Shown piece after piece: positions 7,791 to 16,831 of a stretch of 64,000 nt of DNA. The number at the start of each line of letters is the position of its first letter. The first letter of the stretch is position 1. The stretch spans positions 310,001 to 374,000 of the forward strand of contig NZ_JAYWIX010000001.1 in NCBI RefSeq assembly GCF_035916755.1. Direction: 5' to 3'. A program made the position numbers and the translations under genes. The notes under the pieces are model-generated. The model had not been told where the DNA came from. It did no database searches and worked only from the letters and a program-made list of their open reading frames with translations. This DNA comes from Rothia sp035916755. GTDB lineage: Bacteria; Actinomycetota; Actinomycetes; Actinomycetales; Micrococcaceae.

Positions 7791-10664
7791 ATGGCAGGCT
7801 CAGCCACACAACCCACCGGCAACGACCTCACCCATATCCGTGTGCAGGGCGCCCGCGAAAACAACCTCAAAAACGTTGACCTCGACATCCCCCGCGACGC
7901 CATGGTCGTCTTCACCGGCCTCTCCGGCTCGGGCAAATCTTCCCTCGCCTTCGACACCATCTTTGCCGAGGGCCAGCGTCGCTACGTCGAATCCCTCTCC
8001 TCCTACGCCCGTATGTTCCTGGGCCAGGTCGACAAACCCGACGTCGATTTCATCGAGGGCCTCTCACCGGCCGTCTCCATCGACCAAAAGTCAACCTCCA
8101 AGAACCCGCGCTCAACCGTCGGCACCATCACCGAAATCTACGACTACATGCGCCTGCTCTGGGCGCGCGTGGGCCACCCCCACTGCCCCGAATGCGGCGA
8201 GGAAATCTCCAAGCAGTCCCCCCAACAAATTGTTGATACCCTCATGGACTACCCCGAGAAAACCCGCCTGCAGGTGCTAGCTCCCGTCGTTTCGGCCCGC
8301 AAGGGCGAGTTTGTTGACCTCTTCAAAGAACTCTCCACCGCCGGCTACGCCCGCGCCCGCGTGGACGGCGAGGTCATCCAGCTCACCGACCCGCCCAAAC
8401 TCGAAAAGCAGTACAAGCACACCATCGAGGTTGTGGTTGACCGTATCGCCATCAAGGAGAACGTCCACCAGCGCCTGACCGACTCCGTCGAAACCGCGCT
8501 GGGGCTCGCCGACGGCAAGGTACTCATCGACTTCGTGGACGAGGACGCCGACGCCCCGGGCCGCACCCGCTCCTTCAGCGAAAATCTGGCCTGCCCCAAC
8601 GGCCACCCCCTGGCCGTCACCGAGGTAGAACCCCGCGCCTTCTCCTTCAACTCGCCCTTCGGTGCCTGCGCTGCCTGCGACGGCATCGGCTCCACCCTTG
8701 AAGTGGACACCGATCTGATCGTTCCCAACCCCGACCTCTCCCTGGCCGAGGGGGCCGTCGCCCCCTGGGCCACCGGCAAGGCAACCAGCGAATACTGGCT
8801 GCGCCTGCTCGCCGGTCTTGCTGACGAACTCGACTTCGACCTTGCCACCCCCTTCAAAGACCTTCCCGCCAAGGTCAAAAAAGCTATTCTGAACGGCAAG
8901 GACTACAAGGTCACCGTCGCCTACAAAAACCGCTTCGGCCGCGAACGCCGATACACCTCCGGTTTCGAGGGCGCCAGCGCCTACATCAAACGCAAGTACG
9001 AAGAAACCGAATCAGACTGGTCAAAAGACCGCTACGAACAGTACATGCGTAAGGTCGCCTGCACCTCCTGTAAGGGTGCCCGCCTCAACCCCACCATCCT
9101 GGCCGTCACCGTCGGCGGCAAATCCATTGCCGACGTCACCGACATGTCTATGCGTGAAGCCCTCACCTTCATGCGCTCGCTGACCCTGAGTGAGCGCGAG
9201 GCTAAGATTGCTGAGCTGGTGCTTAAAGAAATTGATGCCCGCCTGCAGTTCCTGCTCGATGTGGGCCTGGACTACCTGAACCTGGCTCGCTCGGCGGGTA
9301 CCCTCTCGGGTGGAGAGGCCCAGCGTATCCGTCTGGCAACCCAGATTGGATCCGGCCTGGTGGGCGTGCTCTACGTGCTGGACGAGCCCTCTATCGGCCT
9401 GCACCAGCGCGATAACCGCCGCCTGATCGAAACCCTTACTAAGTTGCGCGACATGGGGAACACCCTCATCGTGGTGGAACACGACGAAGACACCATGAAG
9501 GAAGCTGACTGGATCGTGGATGTTGGCCCCGGCGCTGGTGAGCACGGCGGGCAGATCGTGCACTCGGGTACCTTTGCCGAGCTCCTTGAGAATAAAAACT
9601 CCGTGACAGGTGATTATATGGCCGGACGTCGCGCCATCACGGTTCCTGCCACCCGCCGTCCGGTTGACCCCAAGCGCACCATCAAGGTCATTGGGGCCCG
9701 CGAAAACAATCTCAAGAACGTGGATGTCGAGTTCCCCCTGGGTGTGCTCACCGCCGTCACCGGTGTCTCCGGTTCGGGCAAGTCCACCCTGGTCAACGAT
9801 ATTCTCTACACCTCCCTGGCAAATAAGCTCAACGGGGCCAAGCAGGTACCGGGCCGTCACAAGACCATCACCGGCCTGGACCACCTCGACAAGATTATCC
9901 ACGTGGACCAGTCGCCCATCGGCCGCACCCCGCGTTCAAACCCGGCGACCTACACCGGCGTCTTCGACCACATCCGCAAGCTCTTTGCAGAAACTACCGA
10001 AGCCAAGATGCGCGGCTATCAGCCCGGTCGTTTCTCCTTCAACGTCAAGGGCGGACGCTGCGAAGCCTGCTCAGGTGATGGCACCCTCAAGATTGAGATG
10101 AACTTCCTGCCCGACGTCTACGTGCCCTGTGAGGTCTGCAAGGGCAAGCGCTACAACCGCGAGACCCTCGAAGTGCACTACAAGGGCAAGACTATTGCCG
10201 ACGTGCTTGAAATGCCGGTCTCTGAAGCCGCCGAATTCTTCGCCGCCTTCACCAAGATTTCGCGCTATCTCGACACCCTGGTGGATGTGGGCCTCGGCTA
10301 CGTGCGTCTGGGCCAGTCCGCGACCACCCTCTCCGGTGGTGAAGCCCAGCGCGTCAAGCTGGCTACCGAACTGCAAAAGCGCTCCAACGGCCGTTCCATC
10401 TATGTGCTCGATGAGCCCACCACTGGCCTGCACTTTGAAGATATCCGCAAACTGCTGGGTGTGGTGCAGGGCCTGGTCGATAAGGGCAACACCGTTATTA
10501 CCATCGAGCACAACCTGGACGTCATCAAGAGCGCTGACTGGCTCATCGATATGGGCCCCGAAGGCGGCGATGGTGGTGGCACCGTGCTGGCAACCGGTAC
10601 CCCCGAGCATCTGGCCACTGTGCCCGAATCCCACACCGGCCGCTTCCTCGCTGAGATGCTCTAG
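7791..10664 (+). CDS. uvrA: Excinuclease ABC subunit A
   Basis: DNA damage recognition ATPase of nucleotide excision repair. The 957-aa protein has two ABC modules: Walker A GLSGSGKSS near residue 45 and GVSGSGKST near residue 660, signature LSGGEAQRIRLA near 510 and LSGGEAQRVKLA near 855, and two Walker B/D-loop LDEPS/LDEPT motifs. The C-terminal zinc site is intact (CEAC ... CEVC). The first zinc site has ACPNGH where E. coli has two Cys, a substitution I recall as common in actinobacteria. The RBS AGGTGA precedes the ATG, and TATAGAAT at about 7749 could be the -10. Only a weak half LexA site (TTCGAA) is seen upstream. Confidence 0.98.
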   Translation: MAGSATQPTGNDLTHIRVQGARENNLKNVDLDIPRDAMVVFTGLSGSGKSSLAFDTIFAEGQRRYVESLSSYARMFLGQVDKPDVDFIEGLSPAVSIDQKSTSKNPRSTVGTITEIYDYMRLLWARVGHPHCPECGEEISKQSPQQIVDTLMDYPEKTRLQVLAPVVSARKGEFVDLFKELSTAGYARARVDGEVIQLTDPPKLEKQYKHTIEVVVDRIAIKENVHQRLTDSVETALGLADGKVLIDFVDEDADAPGRTRSFSENLACPNGHPLAVTEVEPRAFSFNSPFGACAACDGIGSTLEVDTDLIVPNPDLSLAEGAVAPWATGKATSEYWLRLLAGLADELDFDLATPFKDLPAKVKKAILNGKDYKVTVAYKNRFGRERRYTSGFEGASAYIKRKYEETESDWSKDRYEQYMRKVACTSCKGARLNPTILAVTVGGKSIADVTDMSMREALTFMRSLTLSEREAKIAELVLKEIDARLQFLLDVGLDYLNLARSAGTLSGGEAQRIRLATQIGSGLVGVLYVLDEPSIGLHQRDNRRLIETLTKLRDMGNTLIVVEHDEDTMKEADWIVDVGPGAGEHGGQIVHSGTFAELLENKNSVTGDYMAGRRAITVPATRRPVDPKRTIKVIGARENNLKNVDVEFPLGVLTAVTGVSGSGKSTLVNDILYTSLANKLNGAKQVPGRHKTITGLDHLDKIIHVDQSPIGRTPRSNPATYTGVFDHIRKLFAETTEAKMRGYQPGRFSFNVKGGRCEACSGDGTLKIEMNFLPDVYVPCEVCKGKRYNRETLEVHYKGKTIADVLEMPVSEAAEFFAAFTKISRYLDTLVDVGLGYVRLGQSATTLSGGEAQRVKLATELQKRSNGRSIYVLDEPTTGLHFEDIRKLLGVVQGLVDKGNTVITIEHNLDVIKSADWLIDMGPEGGDGGGTVLATGTPEHLATVPESHTGRFLAEML

Positions 10665-10679
10665 GGTAGCAGCACCTCA

Positions 10680-10734
10680 CCGGGGTATGCTAAATAGGTC
10701 AAAACAGCCTAAAAATTTCAAAAGCATACCTCGG
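10680..10734. repeat. Intergenic inverted repeat with internal AGGTCAAAA
   Basis: Arms 10680-10691 and 10723-10734 (core GGTATGCT / AGCATACC, 11 of 12 pairs) enclose about 31 A/T-rich bases that include AGGTCAAAA. It lies between uvrA and the acyltransferase gene. There is no T-tract. The inner AGGTCAAAA word is also found inside the palindromes at 16582 and 57210. Confidence 0.5.
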
Positions 10735-10783
10735 GCGGGGTGGCCAGCATCCATTCCATCCCCTATGCGCTCAAGGAGTTCTC

Positions 10784-11470
10784 ATGTCCCTCAAATACAA
10801 GGTAACTCAAAAGACCATCGAAGCCCTGCTCCGTACCGTCTTCCGCGCCCGCGTGACCGGCCTTGAGAACTTCCCCGCTGAGGGACCCGTCATCGTGGCC
10901 TCCAACCACCTGGCCTTCCTTGACTCGGTGATTATCTCAGCCCTCATGCCCCGTCGAGTTGCCTTTCTCGCCAAGTCTGAGTACGTCAACTCACCGGGCC
11001 TCAAGGGCAAGGCCATGAAGACCCTTTTCCAGGTCATCGACATTATTCCGGTCAACCGCACCGACAAAAAAGAGTCCATGAAGGCCCTCGAAACCGCCCT
11101 TGACCGCCTCAACGAGGGCAAGGTCTTCGGCATCTACCCCGAAGGCACCCGCTCCCGTGACGGCTACCTCTATAAGGGAAAAATCGGGGTAGCCTGGCTG
11201 GCTCACATGACCGGGGCTACCGTAGTGCCCATCGGCCTGATCGGTACCGATAAGATTCAAAAGCCGGGCTCCAACATGGTCTACCCCCACCGTTTTACGG
11301 TGCGGGTGGGGGAGCCCATGACCTTCGAAAAACTGGGGGAGCGTATGAGCGGCAAGCAGCGCCGCCAGACCACCGACCAGATTATGGACGCTATCGCCCA
11401 GCTCTCTGGCCAGCCCCGCAAAAACGAATACAACGTCTCACCGTCAGCAGAACGCGACGGGGGAATCTAG
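10784..11470 (+). CDS. 1-acyl-sn-glycerol-3-phosphate acyltransferase family protein
   Basis: PlsC-type glycerolipid acyltransferase, 228 aa. It has the four family blocks: SNHLAFLDS (catalytic NHxxxxD), block II around VNRTDKK, block III IYPEGTRSRDG, and block IV around VVPIGLIGT. It would acylate lysophosphatidate or a related acceptor at the inner membrane face. The RBS CAAGGAG lies upstream of the ATG. It is placed between uvrA and uvrC, and the exact acceptor is not resolvable. Confidence 0.88.
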   Translation: MSLKYKVTQKTIEALLRTVFRARVTGLENFPAEGPVIVASNHLAFLDSVIISALMPRRVAFLAKSEYVNSPGLKGKAMKTLFQVIDIIPVNRTDKKESMKALETALDRLNEGKVFGIYPEGTRSRDGYLYKGKIGVAWLAHMTGATVVPIGLIGTDKIQKPGSNMVYPHRFTVRVGEPMTFEKLGERMSGKQRRQTTDQIMDAIAQLSGQPRKNEYNVSPSAERDGGI

Positions 11471-11534
11471 CCCAGCACCCGCGCGGGCTAGAGGCTCCTG
11501 CCGCTCCTGACCTAGCTCAAAGGACCTGATACAC

Positions 11535-13499
11535 GTGGCCGATCCTGCCTCCTACCGCCCGGCGTCCGGCGAAATCCCCACCAACCCCGGGGTCTACCGC
11601 TTCCGCGACGAGGTGGGTCGTATTATCTACGTGGGCAAGGCCAAGAACCTGCGCAACCGCCTGAACTCCTATTTTGCCCGCGTAGATTCCCTGAGCCCCA
11701 AAACCTACGCCATGGTGCACACGGCTGCCTCGGTGGAGTGGACGGTGGTTGGAAGCGAGCTCGAATCGTTGCAGCTGGAGTACACCTGGATCAAGGAATA
11801 CAAGCCCCGGTTCAATATCGCATTCCGCGATGATAAGTCCTACCCCTACCTGGCCGTCACCCTGAAAGACCGCTTCCCGCGCGCCCAGGTCATGCGCGGG
11901 GAAAAGAAGAAGGGGGTGCGCTATTTCGGTCCTTATTCTCAGGCTTGGGCTATCCGCGAAACCCTTGACGCCCTCTTACGGGTCTTTCCGGTACGTACCT
12001 GCTCAACTGGCGTTTTTAACCGGGCCCAGGCCTCCGACCGGCCCTGCCTGCTGGGCTACATCGACAAGTGCGCTGCCCCCTGCGTGGGTAGGGTGAGCCG
12101 CGAAGACCACCAGAAAATCGCTGAGGATCTCTGTTCCTTTATGGCAGGCGGTGCCGAGAAGTTCATTGCCGACCTGACCCGGCAGATGAAGGACGCCGCC
12201 GCCGACTTTGATTTTGAAAAGGCGGCCCGCCTGCGCGATGACATTGAAGCCCTGACCAAGGCCTTTGAACGCAACGCCGTGGTACTGCCCGATTCGGTGA
12301 ATGCCGACCTGTTCAACTTTGTTGAAGATGACCTAGAAGCTGCGGTGCAGGTTTTCTATGTGCGGGGCGGACGTATCCGCGGTCAGCGGGGTTGGATCGT
12401 TGAGAAGGTCGAAGACTCCACCCCCGAAGCCCTGGTCGACCACCTACTGGTTCAGGTCTACGGCGAGGCCGCTGCCGCTCTGGCCGCTGGGTCAACCGAG
12501 GAAGAAATCAACCACAACCTCAACGAGATACCCCGCCAGATTAACGTGCCGGTGCTACCCGAAAACCACGAGAAGCTCGAAGAGTGGCTCACCGGGGTAC
12601 GCGGGGCCAAGGTGAGCATCAGCGTGCCCCAGCGCGGTGACCGCGTTGAGCTGATGGCAACCGTTGCCGAGAACGCCAAACAGGCTCTGACCCTGCACAA
12701 GACCCGCCGGGCAGGTGACCTCACCACTCGCTCGGCCTCCCTGGTAGAGCTCCAGGAGACCCTGGAACTGCCCGAGGCTCTCATGCGCATTGAGTGCTAC
12801 GACATCTCCCACGTGCAGGGTACCAATGTGGTCGCCTCCATGGTGGTCTTTGAGGACGGCCTGCCTAAGAAGAGCGACTACCGCAAGTTCTCCATTACCG
12901 GGGATGCCGCTCGGGACGACACCGCCAGCATGTACGACGTCATCTACCGGCGTTTCCGCCGCTACCTCACCGACGAGGCCCCTGGGGCCCGGGTGCGGGC
13001 GTCCGGCCAAATCAGCGACGAGGACCTCTACACCAAGGAGCCTGCCAAGTTCGCCTACCCGCCCAACCTGGTGGTGGTGGACGGTGGTCAGCCCCAGGTT
13101 GCCGCCGCCACCCGGGCCCTCGAAGACCTGGGTATTACCGATATCTACGTGGTCGGTATCGCCAAGCGACTCGAAGAGCTCTGGCTGCCGGGCGATGACT
13201 TCCCCGTTATCCTGCCCAGAACCTCTAATGCCCTCTACCTAATTCAGCGTATTCGCGATGAGGCCCACCGCTTCGCTATTACCTTCCACCGTTCCAAGCG
13301 CGGTAAAGAAATGGTTAAATCTGCCCTTGACACCGTCCCCGGGTTGGGCCCTGCCAAACGCGAAGCCCTCATCAAGCACTTCGGCTCCCTTAAACAGCTT
13401 TCTGAAGCAAGCATCGAAGAACTTCAAGAGGTGCCGGGTATCGGCCCGGCCATGGCACAGAAAATACGGGAACGCTTTGCACCTGGGGCAGGTGAATGA
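11535..13499 (+). CDS. uvrC: Excinuclease ABC subunit C
   Basis: Dual-incision nuclease of nucleotide excision repair, 654 aa. Domains in order: N-terminal GIY-YIG nuclease (GVYRFRDEVGRIIYVGKAKNLRNRL split into its GVY and IYVG motifs, residues 18-40), a Cys-rich region (residues about 155-180), a UVR/UvrB-binding segment (FDFEKAARLRDDI, about 215-235), an RNase H-like endonuclease domain with Asp residues in IECYDISH and VVVDGG, and a C-terminal HhH2 pair (VPGLGPAKREAL, VPGIGPAMA). The GTG start has AAAGGA about 10 bases upstream. First gene before the rapZ-yvcK-whiA cluster, the usual actinobacterial arrangement. Confidence 0.98.
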   Translation: MADPASYRPASGEIPTNPGVYRFRDEVGRIIYVGKAKNLRNRLNSYFARVDSLSPKTYAMVHTAASVEWTVVGSELESLQLEYTWIKEYKPRFNIAFRDDKSYPYLAVTLKDRFPRAQVMRGEKKKGVRYFGPYSQAWAIRETLDALLRVFPVRTCSTGVFNRAQASDRPCLLGYIDKCAAPCVGRVSREDHQKIAEDLCSFMAGGAEKFIADLTRQMKDAAADFDFEKAARLRDDIEALTKAFERNAVVLPDSVNADLFNFVEDDLEAAVQVFYVRGGRIRGQRGWIVEKVEDSTPEALVDHLLVQVYGEAAAALAAGSTEEEINHNLNEIPRQINVPVLPENHEKLEEWLTGVRGAKVSISVPQRGDRVELMATVAENAKQALTLHKTRRAGDLTTRSASLVELQETLELPEALMRIECYDISHVQGTNVVASMVVFEDGLPKKSDYRKFSITGDAARDDTASMYDVIYRRFRRYLTDEAPGARVRASGQISDEDLYTKEPAKFAYPPNLVVVDGGQPQVAAATRALEDLGITDIYVVGIAKRLEELWLPGDDFPVILPRTSNALYLIQRIRDEAHRFAITFHRSKRGKEMVKSALDTVPGLGPAKREALIKHFGSLKQLSEASIEELQEVPGIGPAMAQKIRERFAPGAGE

Positions 13500-13572
13500 A
13501 GCCGAAAGTGAAGCAGTGCACTAAGCTAGAAGTACTAACCGTTTGAAGCGTGGAAGCGAGAGACCCCCACCC

Positions 13573-14463
13573 ATGTCACCCCACTCCAGCGAGCAGACCG
13601 TCAAGCCGCAAATTCTCGTGATCACCGGTATCTCTGGCGCCGGCCGATCCACCGCAGCTAACACCCTCGAAGATGAGGGCTGGTACGTTGTCGATAACAT
13701 TCCCCCGCAGATGCTCGGCTCCCTGGCCCAGCTAGTCAAAGACTCACCGGGTAAACTCCCCAAAGTAGCTGTGGGTATCGATATTCGTGCCCGCCGCCAG
13801 CTGGCAGACTTGCCCGAGGCTATTAACAAGCTCCGCGCCTCTGATGTCGATTTTTCCATGCTCTTCATGGACGCCGCCGATAAGGACATCATCGCCCGCT
13901 ACGAGGCCCAGCGCCGCCCCCACCCCCTGCAACAGGGGGGGCTCGTGGCCGAAGCCATCGCCGAAGAACGCCGTATTTTTGCTGGCCTGCAAGAAGAAGC
14001 CGACTACATCATCGATACCACCGGCATGAACGTCCACCAGCTGGCAAAAAAGGTGCGCGAAACCTACGCCCCGGGTAAGGAACGCCTGGTCAACATCACC
14101 GTCATGAGCTTCGGCTTTAAGTACGGCACCCCCTCAGATGTGCACTACATGGCCGATATGCGCTTTATCCCCAACCCCCACTGGGTACCCGGCCTACGGG
14201 CCCAGACCGGGCAGGACGCCGGCGTCCGCGACTTTGTCTTCGCCCAGGACGGCACCGAAGAGTTCATCAGCAACTACATTGCTGCCCTGCAGCCCGTTAT
14301 CGCTGGCTACCGCCGTGAGGGTAAGCTCTACGCCACCTTCGCTATCGGCTGCACCGGCGGTAAGCACCGCTCGGTGGCCGTGAGCGAAGAAATCGCCCGC
14401 CGCCTGAGCGAGATGGAAGATGTAAATATCTCCGTGCACCACCGCGACATGGGGCGTGAATAA
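13573..14463 (+). CDS. rapZ: RNase adapter / nucleotide-binding protein RapZ (YvcJ)
   Basis: P-loop protein with Walker A GISGAGRST near residue 20, a DNIPP segment and the conserved C-terminal block ending CTGGKHRSVA near residue 275. In proteobacteria RapZ controls GlmS through sRNA decay. In Gram-positives the role is less clear, but the P-loop is nucleotide-binding. The ATG at 13573 is preferred over a TTG at 13543. The stop codon overlaps the start of yvcK (TAATG), so translation is coupled. Confidence 0.93.
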   Translation: MSPHSSEQTVKPQILVITGISGAGRSTAANTLEDEGWYVVDNIPPQMLGSLAQLVKDSPGKLPKVAVGIDIRARRQLADLPEAINKLRASDVDFSMLFMDAADKDIIARYEAQRRPHPLQQGGLVAEAIAEERRIFAGLQEEADYIIDTTGMNVHQLAKKVRETYAPGKERLVNITVMSFGFKYGTPSDVHYMADMRFIPNPHWVPGLRAQTGQDAGVRDFVFAQDGTEEFISNYIAALQPVIAGYRREGKLYATFAIGCTGGKHRSVAVSEEIARRLSEMEDVNISVHHRDMGRE

Positions 14464-15485
14464 TGTCTGAGGCAACCCGTATGAGCCGGTTTCCCGAAAC
14501 CGGCCTACTGCCCGTCACCGCCCAGGGGCACGACCTACCCGTTCGTGTCACTGCCCTGGGTGGCGGGCACGGCCTCTACGGCTCACTTTCTGCCCTCAAA
14601 CTTATCACCACCGCCCTGACCGCCGTGGTAACCGTGGCGGACGACGGTGGCTCCTCGGGTAAGCTCCGCGAAGAGCTGGACGTGCTGCCACCCGGCGACC
14701 TGCGCATGGCCCTTTCGGCCCTGTGCGATGATACCGACTGGGGACGCACCTGGCGCGACGTCATGCAGCACCGCTTCACCTCCCGAAGCGCAGACCGCCC
14801 CACCGCTCTTGAAAACCATGCCCTGGGCAACCTGCTGATTGTCACCCTCTGGGAGCTGTTGGGCGACACTATCGCCGGGCTGGACTGGGCCGGGGCCTTG
14901 CTTAACGCCCGCGGACGCGTGCTCCCCATGGCTACTAGGCCCCTGGTGATTGAGGGCGATATCGTTACCACCAACGACCACGGGGTGACCTTCCGCGATA
15001 CCGTCCAGGGCCAGGCAACCCTGGCCAAGGCAGGGCGTGTAGACAAGGTCCGCCTGCTACCCGAGAACACCGAAGCCTGCCCGGACGCCGTCCGCGCGGT
15101 GCACGAAGCCGACTGGGTGGTCTTGGGGCCAGGTTCCTTCTATACCTCCCTGCTCCCGCACCTGCTCCTGCCCGGCCTGCGCGCCGCCATACTCAACACC
15201 AGCGCCAAGATTTGCCTGGTGATGAACCTCGAACTTGACGGCAAAGAAACCCGCGGCATGAGTGCCGCAGACCACCTGCTCGTTTTGCGTGAATACGTTC
15301 CAGAAATTAGGGTTAATACAGTCATCGCTGATCCCGCCGCCGCAGGAGAAGGCACGACATTTGAAGATGTAGCAGCCCAGCTAGGGGCGAAGGTGCTTTG
15401 GGCTGATGTGGCAGAAGCTGACCAACCTGGCGTGCACGACCCCCTTAAACTAGCAGCTGCCTACAAGCACGTCTTCAAACACTAA
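14463..15485 (+). CDS. Gluconeogenesis factor YvcK / CofD-like protein
   Basis: 340-aa member of the YvcK/CofD family, which binds UDP-sugars and links carbon metabolism to cell-wall synthesis and shape in Gram-positives. Signature blocks are visible: ALGGGHGLYGSLSALK near residue 38, VADDGGSSGKLR near 60, PPGDLRMAL, ENHALGNL and VLGPGSFYTSLLPHLL. The gene shares one base with the rapZ stop codon and lies upstream of whiA, the standard three-gene cluster. It corresponds to CuvA in mycobacteria. Confidence 0.93.
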   Translation: MSEATRMSRFPETGLLPVTAQGHDLPVRVTALGGGHGLYGSLSALKLITTALTAVVTVADDGGSSGKLREELDVLPPGDLRMALSALCDDTDWGRTWRDVMQHRFTSRSADRPTALENHALGNLLIVTLWELLGDTIAGLDWAGALLNARGRVLPMATRPLVIEGDIVTTNDHGVTFRDTVQGQATLAKAGRVDKVRLLPENTEACPDAVRAVHEADWVVLGPGSFYTSLLPHLLLPGLRAAILNTSAKICLVMNLELDGKETRGMSAADHLLVLREYVPEIRVNTVIADPAAAGEGTTFEDVAAQLGAKVLWADVAEADQPGVHDPLKLAAAYKHVFKH

Positions 15486-15548
15486 CGCCGACCACACACC
15501 GGCACCCCGCGCTTACGAGAGCAGACACAACTTTGGAGGAAGACCCGC

Positions 15549-16529
15549 ATGGCCCTGACGGCATCGGTCAAAGAAGAGCTGGCACACTACGAAGCCACGC
15601 GCTCATCCGTGCGTAAAGCTGAGGTAGCCACAATCTTGCGCTTCACGAACGGTCTTCACCTCGTGCAAGGCAAAATCGTGGTCGAAGCTGAAGTTGACCT
15701 CGAAACTACCGCAGAACGCCTGCGCTATAACATTGCCGAAATGTACGGCCACGACGCTTCCATTACCTCTATCTCCGGCGGCGGGCTGCGCCGGGGCGGG
15801 CGCTACCTTGTGCGCGTTGATCAGGGTGGTGAGGCCCTGGCCCGGCAGACCGGTTTGCTGGACGGACGTGGCCGCCCCGTCCGTGGTCTACCCCCTGCCG
15901 TGGTTAACGGCTCCCTGGCCGATGCTGAAGCTGTCATGCGTGGGGCTTTCCTGGCTCACGGGTCACTGACCGAGCCCGGTCGTTCGTCCGCCCTGGAATT
16001 TACCTGCCCCGGCCCCGAGGCTGCCCTGGCCCTGATCGGTGCCGCCCGTCGCCTGGACGTTATTGCAAAGGCCCGCGAAGTACGCGGTGTGGACCGGGTG
16101 GTCGTGCGCGACGGTGAAACCATCTCCCTACTGTTAGAGCGCATGGGGGCTGTAGATGCCCTCGATAACTGGCGGGAACGCCGCGCCCGTAAAGAGGTGC
16201 GCGCGACCGCTAACCGCCTCGCCAACTTCGACGATGCCAACCTGCGCCGGTCAGCCCAGGCCGCTGTGGCCGCCGGTGCCCGTGTTGAGCGAGCCCTAGA
16301 GATTCTGGGTGATAAGGTGCCCGAGCACCTGCGCTACGCCGGTGAACTGCGTGTTGCCCACAAGCAGGCCTCCCTCGACGAACTGGGCCGCCTGGCTGAA
16401 CCTCCCATGACTAAAGACGCTATCGCCGGCCGTATCCGCCGCCTGATTGCTATGGCTGATAAGCGGGCAGCTGAACGCGGCATTCCCGGCACTGAAGCCG
16501 GTGTGAACGGCGTCAGTCACCTCAACTAA
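15549..16529 (+). CDS. whiA: DNA-binding protein WhiA (sporulation/division regulator family)
   Basis: 326 aa, the standard length. The N-terminal LAGLIDADG-like fold (KEELAHYE onward) is followed by a C-terminal helix-turn-helix region (KQASLDELGRLAEPPMTKDAIAGRIRRL spans residues about 275-305, in part). RBS GGAGGAAG precedes the ATG. In Streptomyces WhiA works with WhiB in differentiation; in non-sporulating relatives it affects division. Confidence 0.96.
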   Translation: MALTASVKEELAHYEATRSSVRKAEVATILRFTNGLHLVQGKIVVEAEVDLETTAERLRYNIAEMYGHDASITSISGGGLRRGGRYLVRVDQGGEALARQTGLLDGRGRPVRGLPPAVVNGSLADAEAVMRGAFLAHGSLTEPGRSSALEFTCPGPEAALALIGAARRLDVIAKAREVRGVDRVVVRDGETISLLLERMGAVDALDNWRERRARKEVRATANRLANFDDANLRRSAQAAVAAGARVERALEILGDKVPEHLRYAGELRVAHKQASLDELGRLAEPPMTKDAIAGRIRRLIAMADKRAAERGIPGTEAGVNGVSHLN

Positions 16530-16581
16530 GCTGTGTGGGTTTTTGTTGGTTTGCCCTTTACTGGGTGGTCTTGCTCATGCT

Positions 16582-16626
16582 CTTACCCGGCAAAACCCAT
16601 ATTTCCAGGTCAAAACGGGGGGTAAG
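16582..16626. repeat. Inverted repeat after whiA with internal AGGTCAAAA
   Basis: CTTACCC (16582-16588) faces GGGTAAG (16620-16626), and the interior carries CCGGCAAAACCC and CCAGGTCAAAACGG. It has no T-tract. The AGGTCAAAA word is shared with the elements at 10680 and 57210. It lies in the 302-bp gap between whiA and gap. Confidence 0.45.
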
Positions 16627-16694
16627 CGTCCTCAAACGCACGCAAGTCCACTTAAAAAAACGACAGAAACACACCAAAACTCACATAAACAGGG

Positions 16695-16794
16695 TATGAT
16701 GGTTAACGAACCGGACGAGAGCTCACCCGCTTGAGCTGAAGGAACCACGTTTTCCCAAGTTCGGCGATGAAACGCCAGAACCGGCGTCTCGTCC
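16695..16794 (+). promoter_or_regulatory. gap promoter -10 and structured 5' leader
   Basis: An extended -10 (GGGTATGAT, with TATGAT at 16695-16700) precedes a folded leader. GGACGAGA (16713-16720) pairs with TCTCGTCC (16787-16794). Inside, AGCTC (16720-16724) pairs with GAGCT (16733-16737) and GGCG (16763-16766) with CGCC (16773-16776). GAACCGG occurs twice. The closing helix ends about 20 bases before the gap ribosome-binding site. No riboswitch class that I know matches. Confidence 0.5.
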
Positions 16795-16831
16795 ACCAAC
16801 GTCACTAACTGTATCTAGGAGTTTGATTTCA

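Noticed and set aside
9021..9902. Long minus-strand frame inside uvrA
   Set aside because: Antisense to the conserved ABC domains; no independent support.
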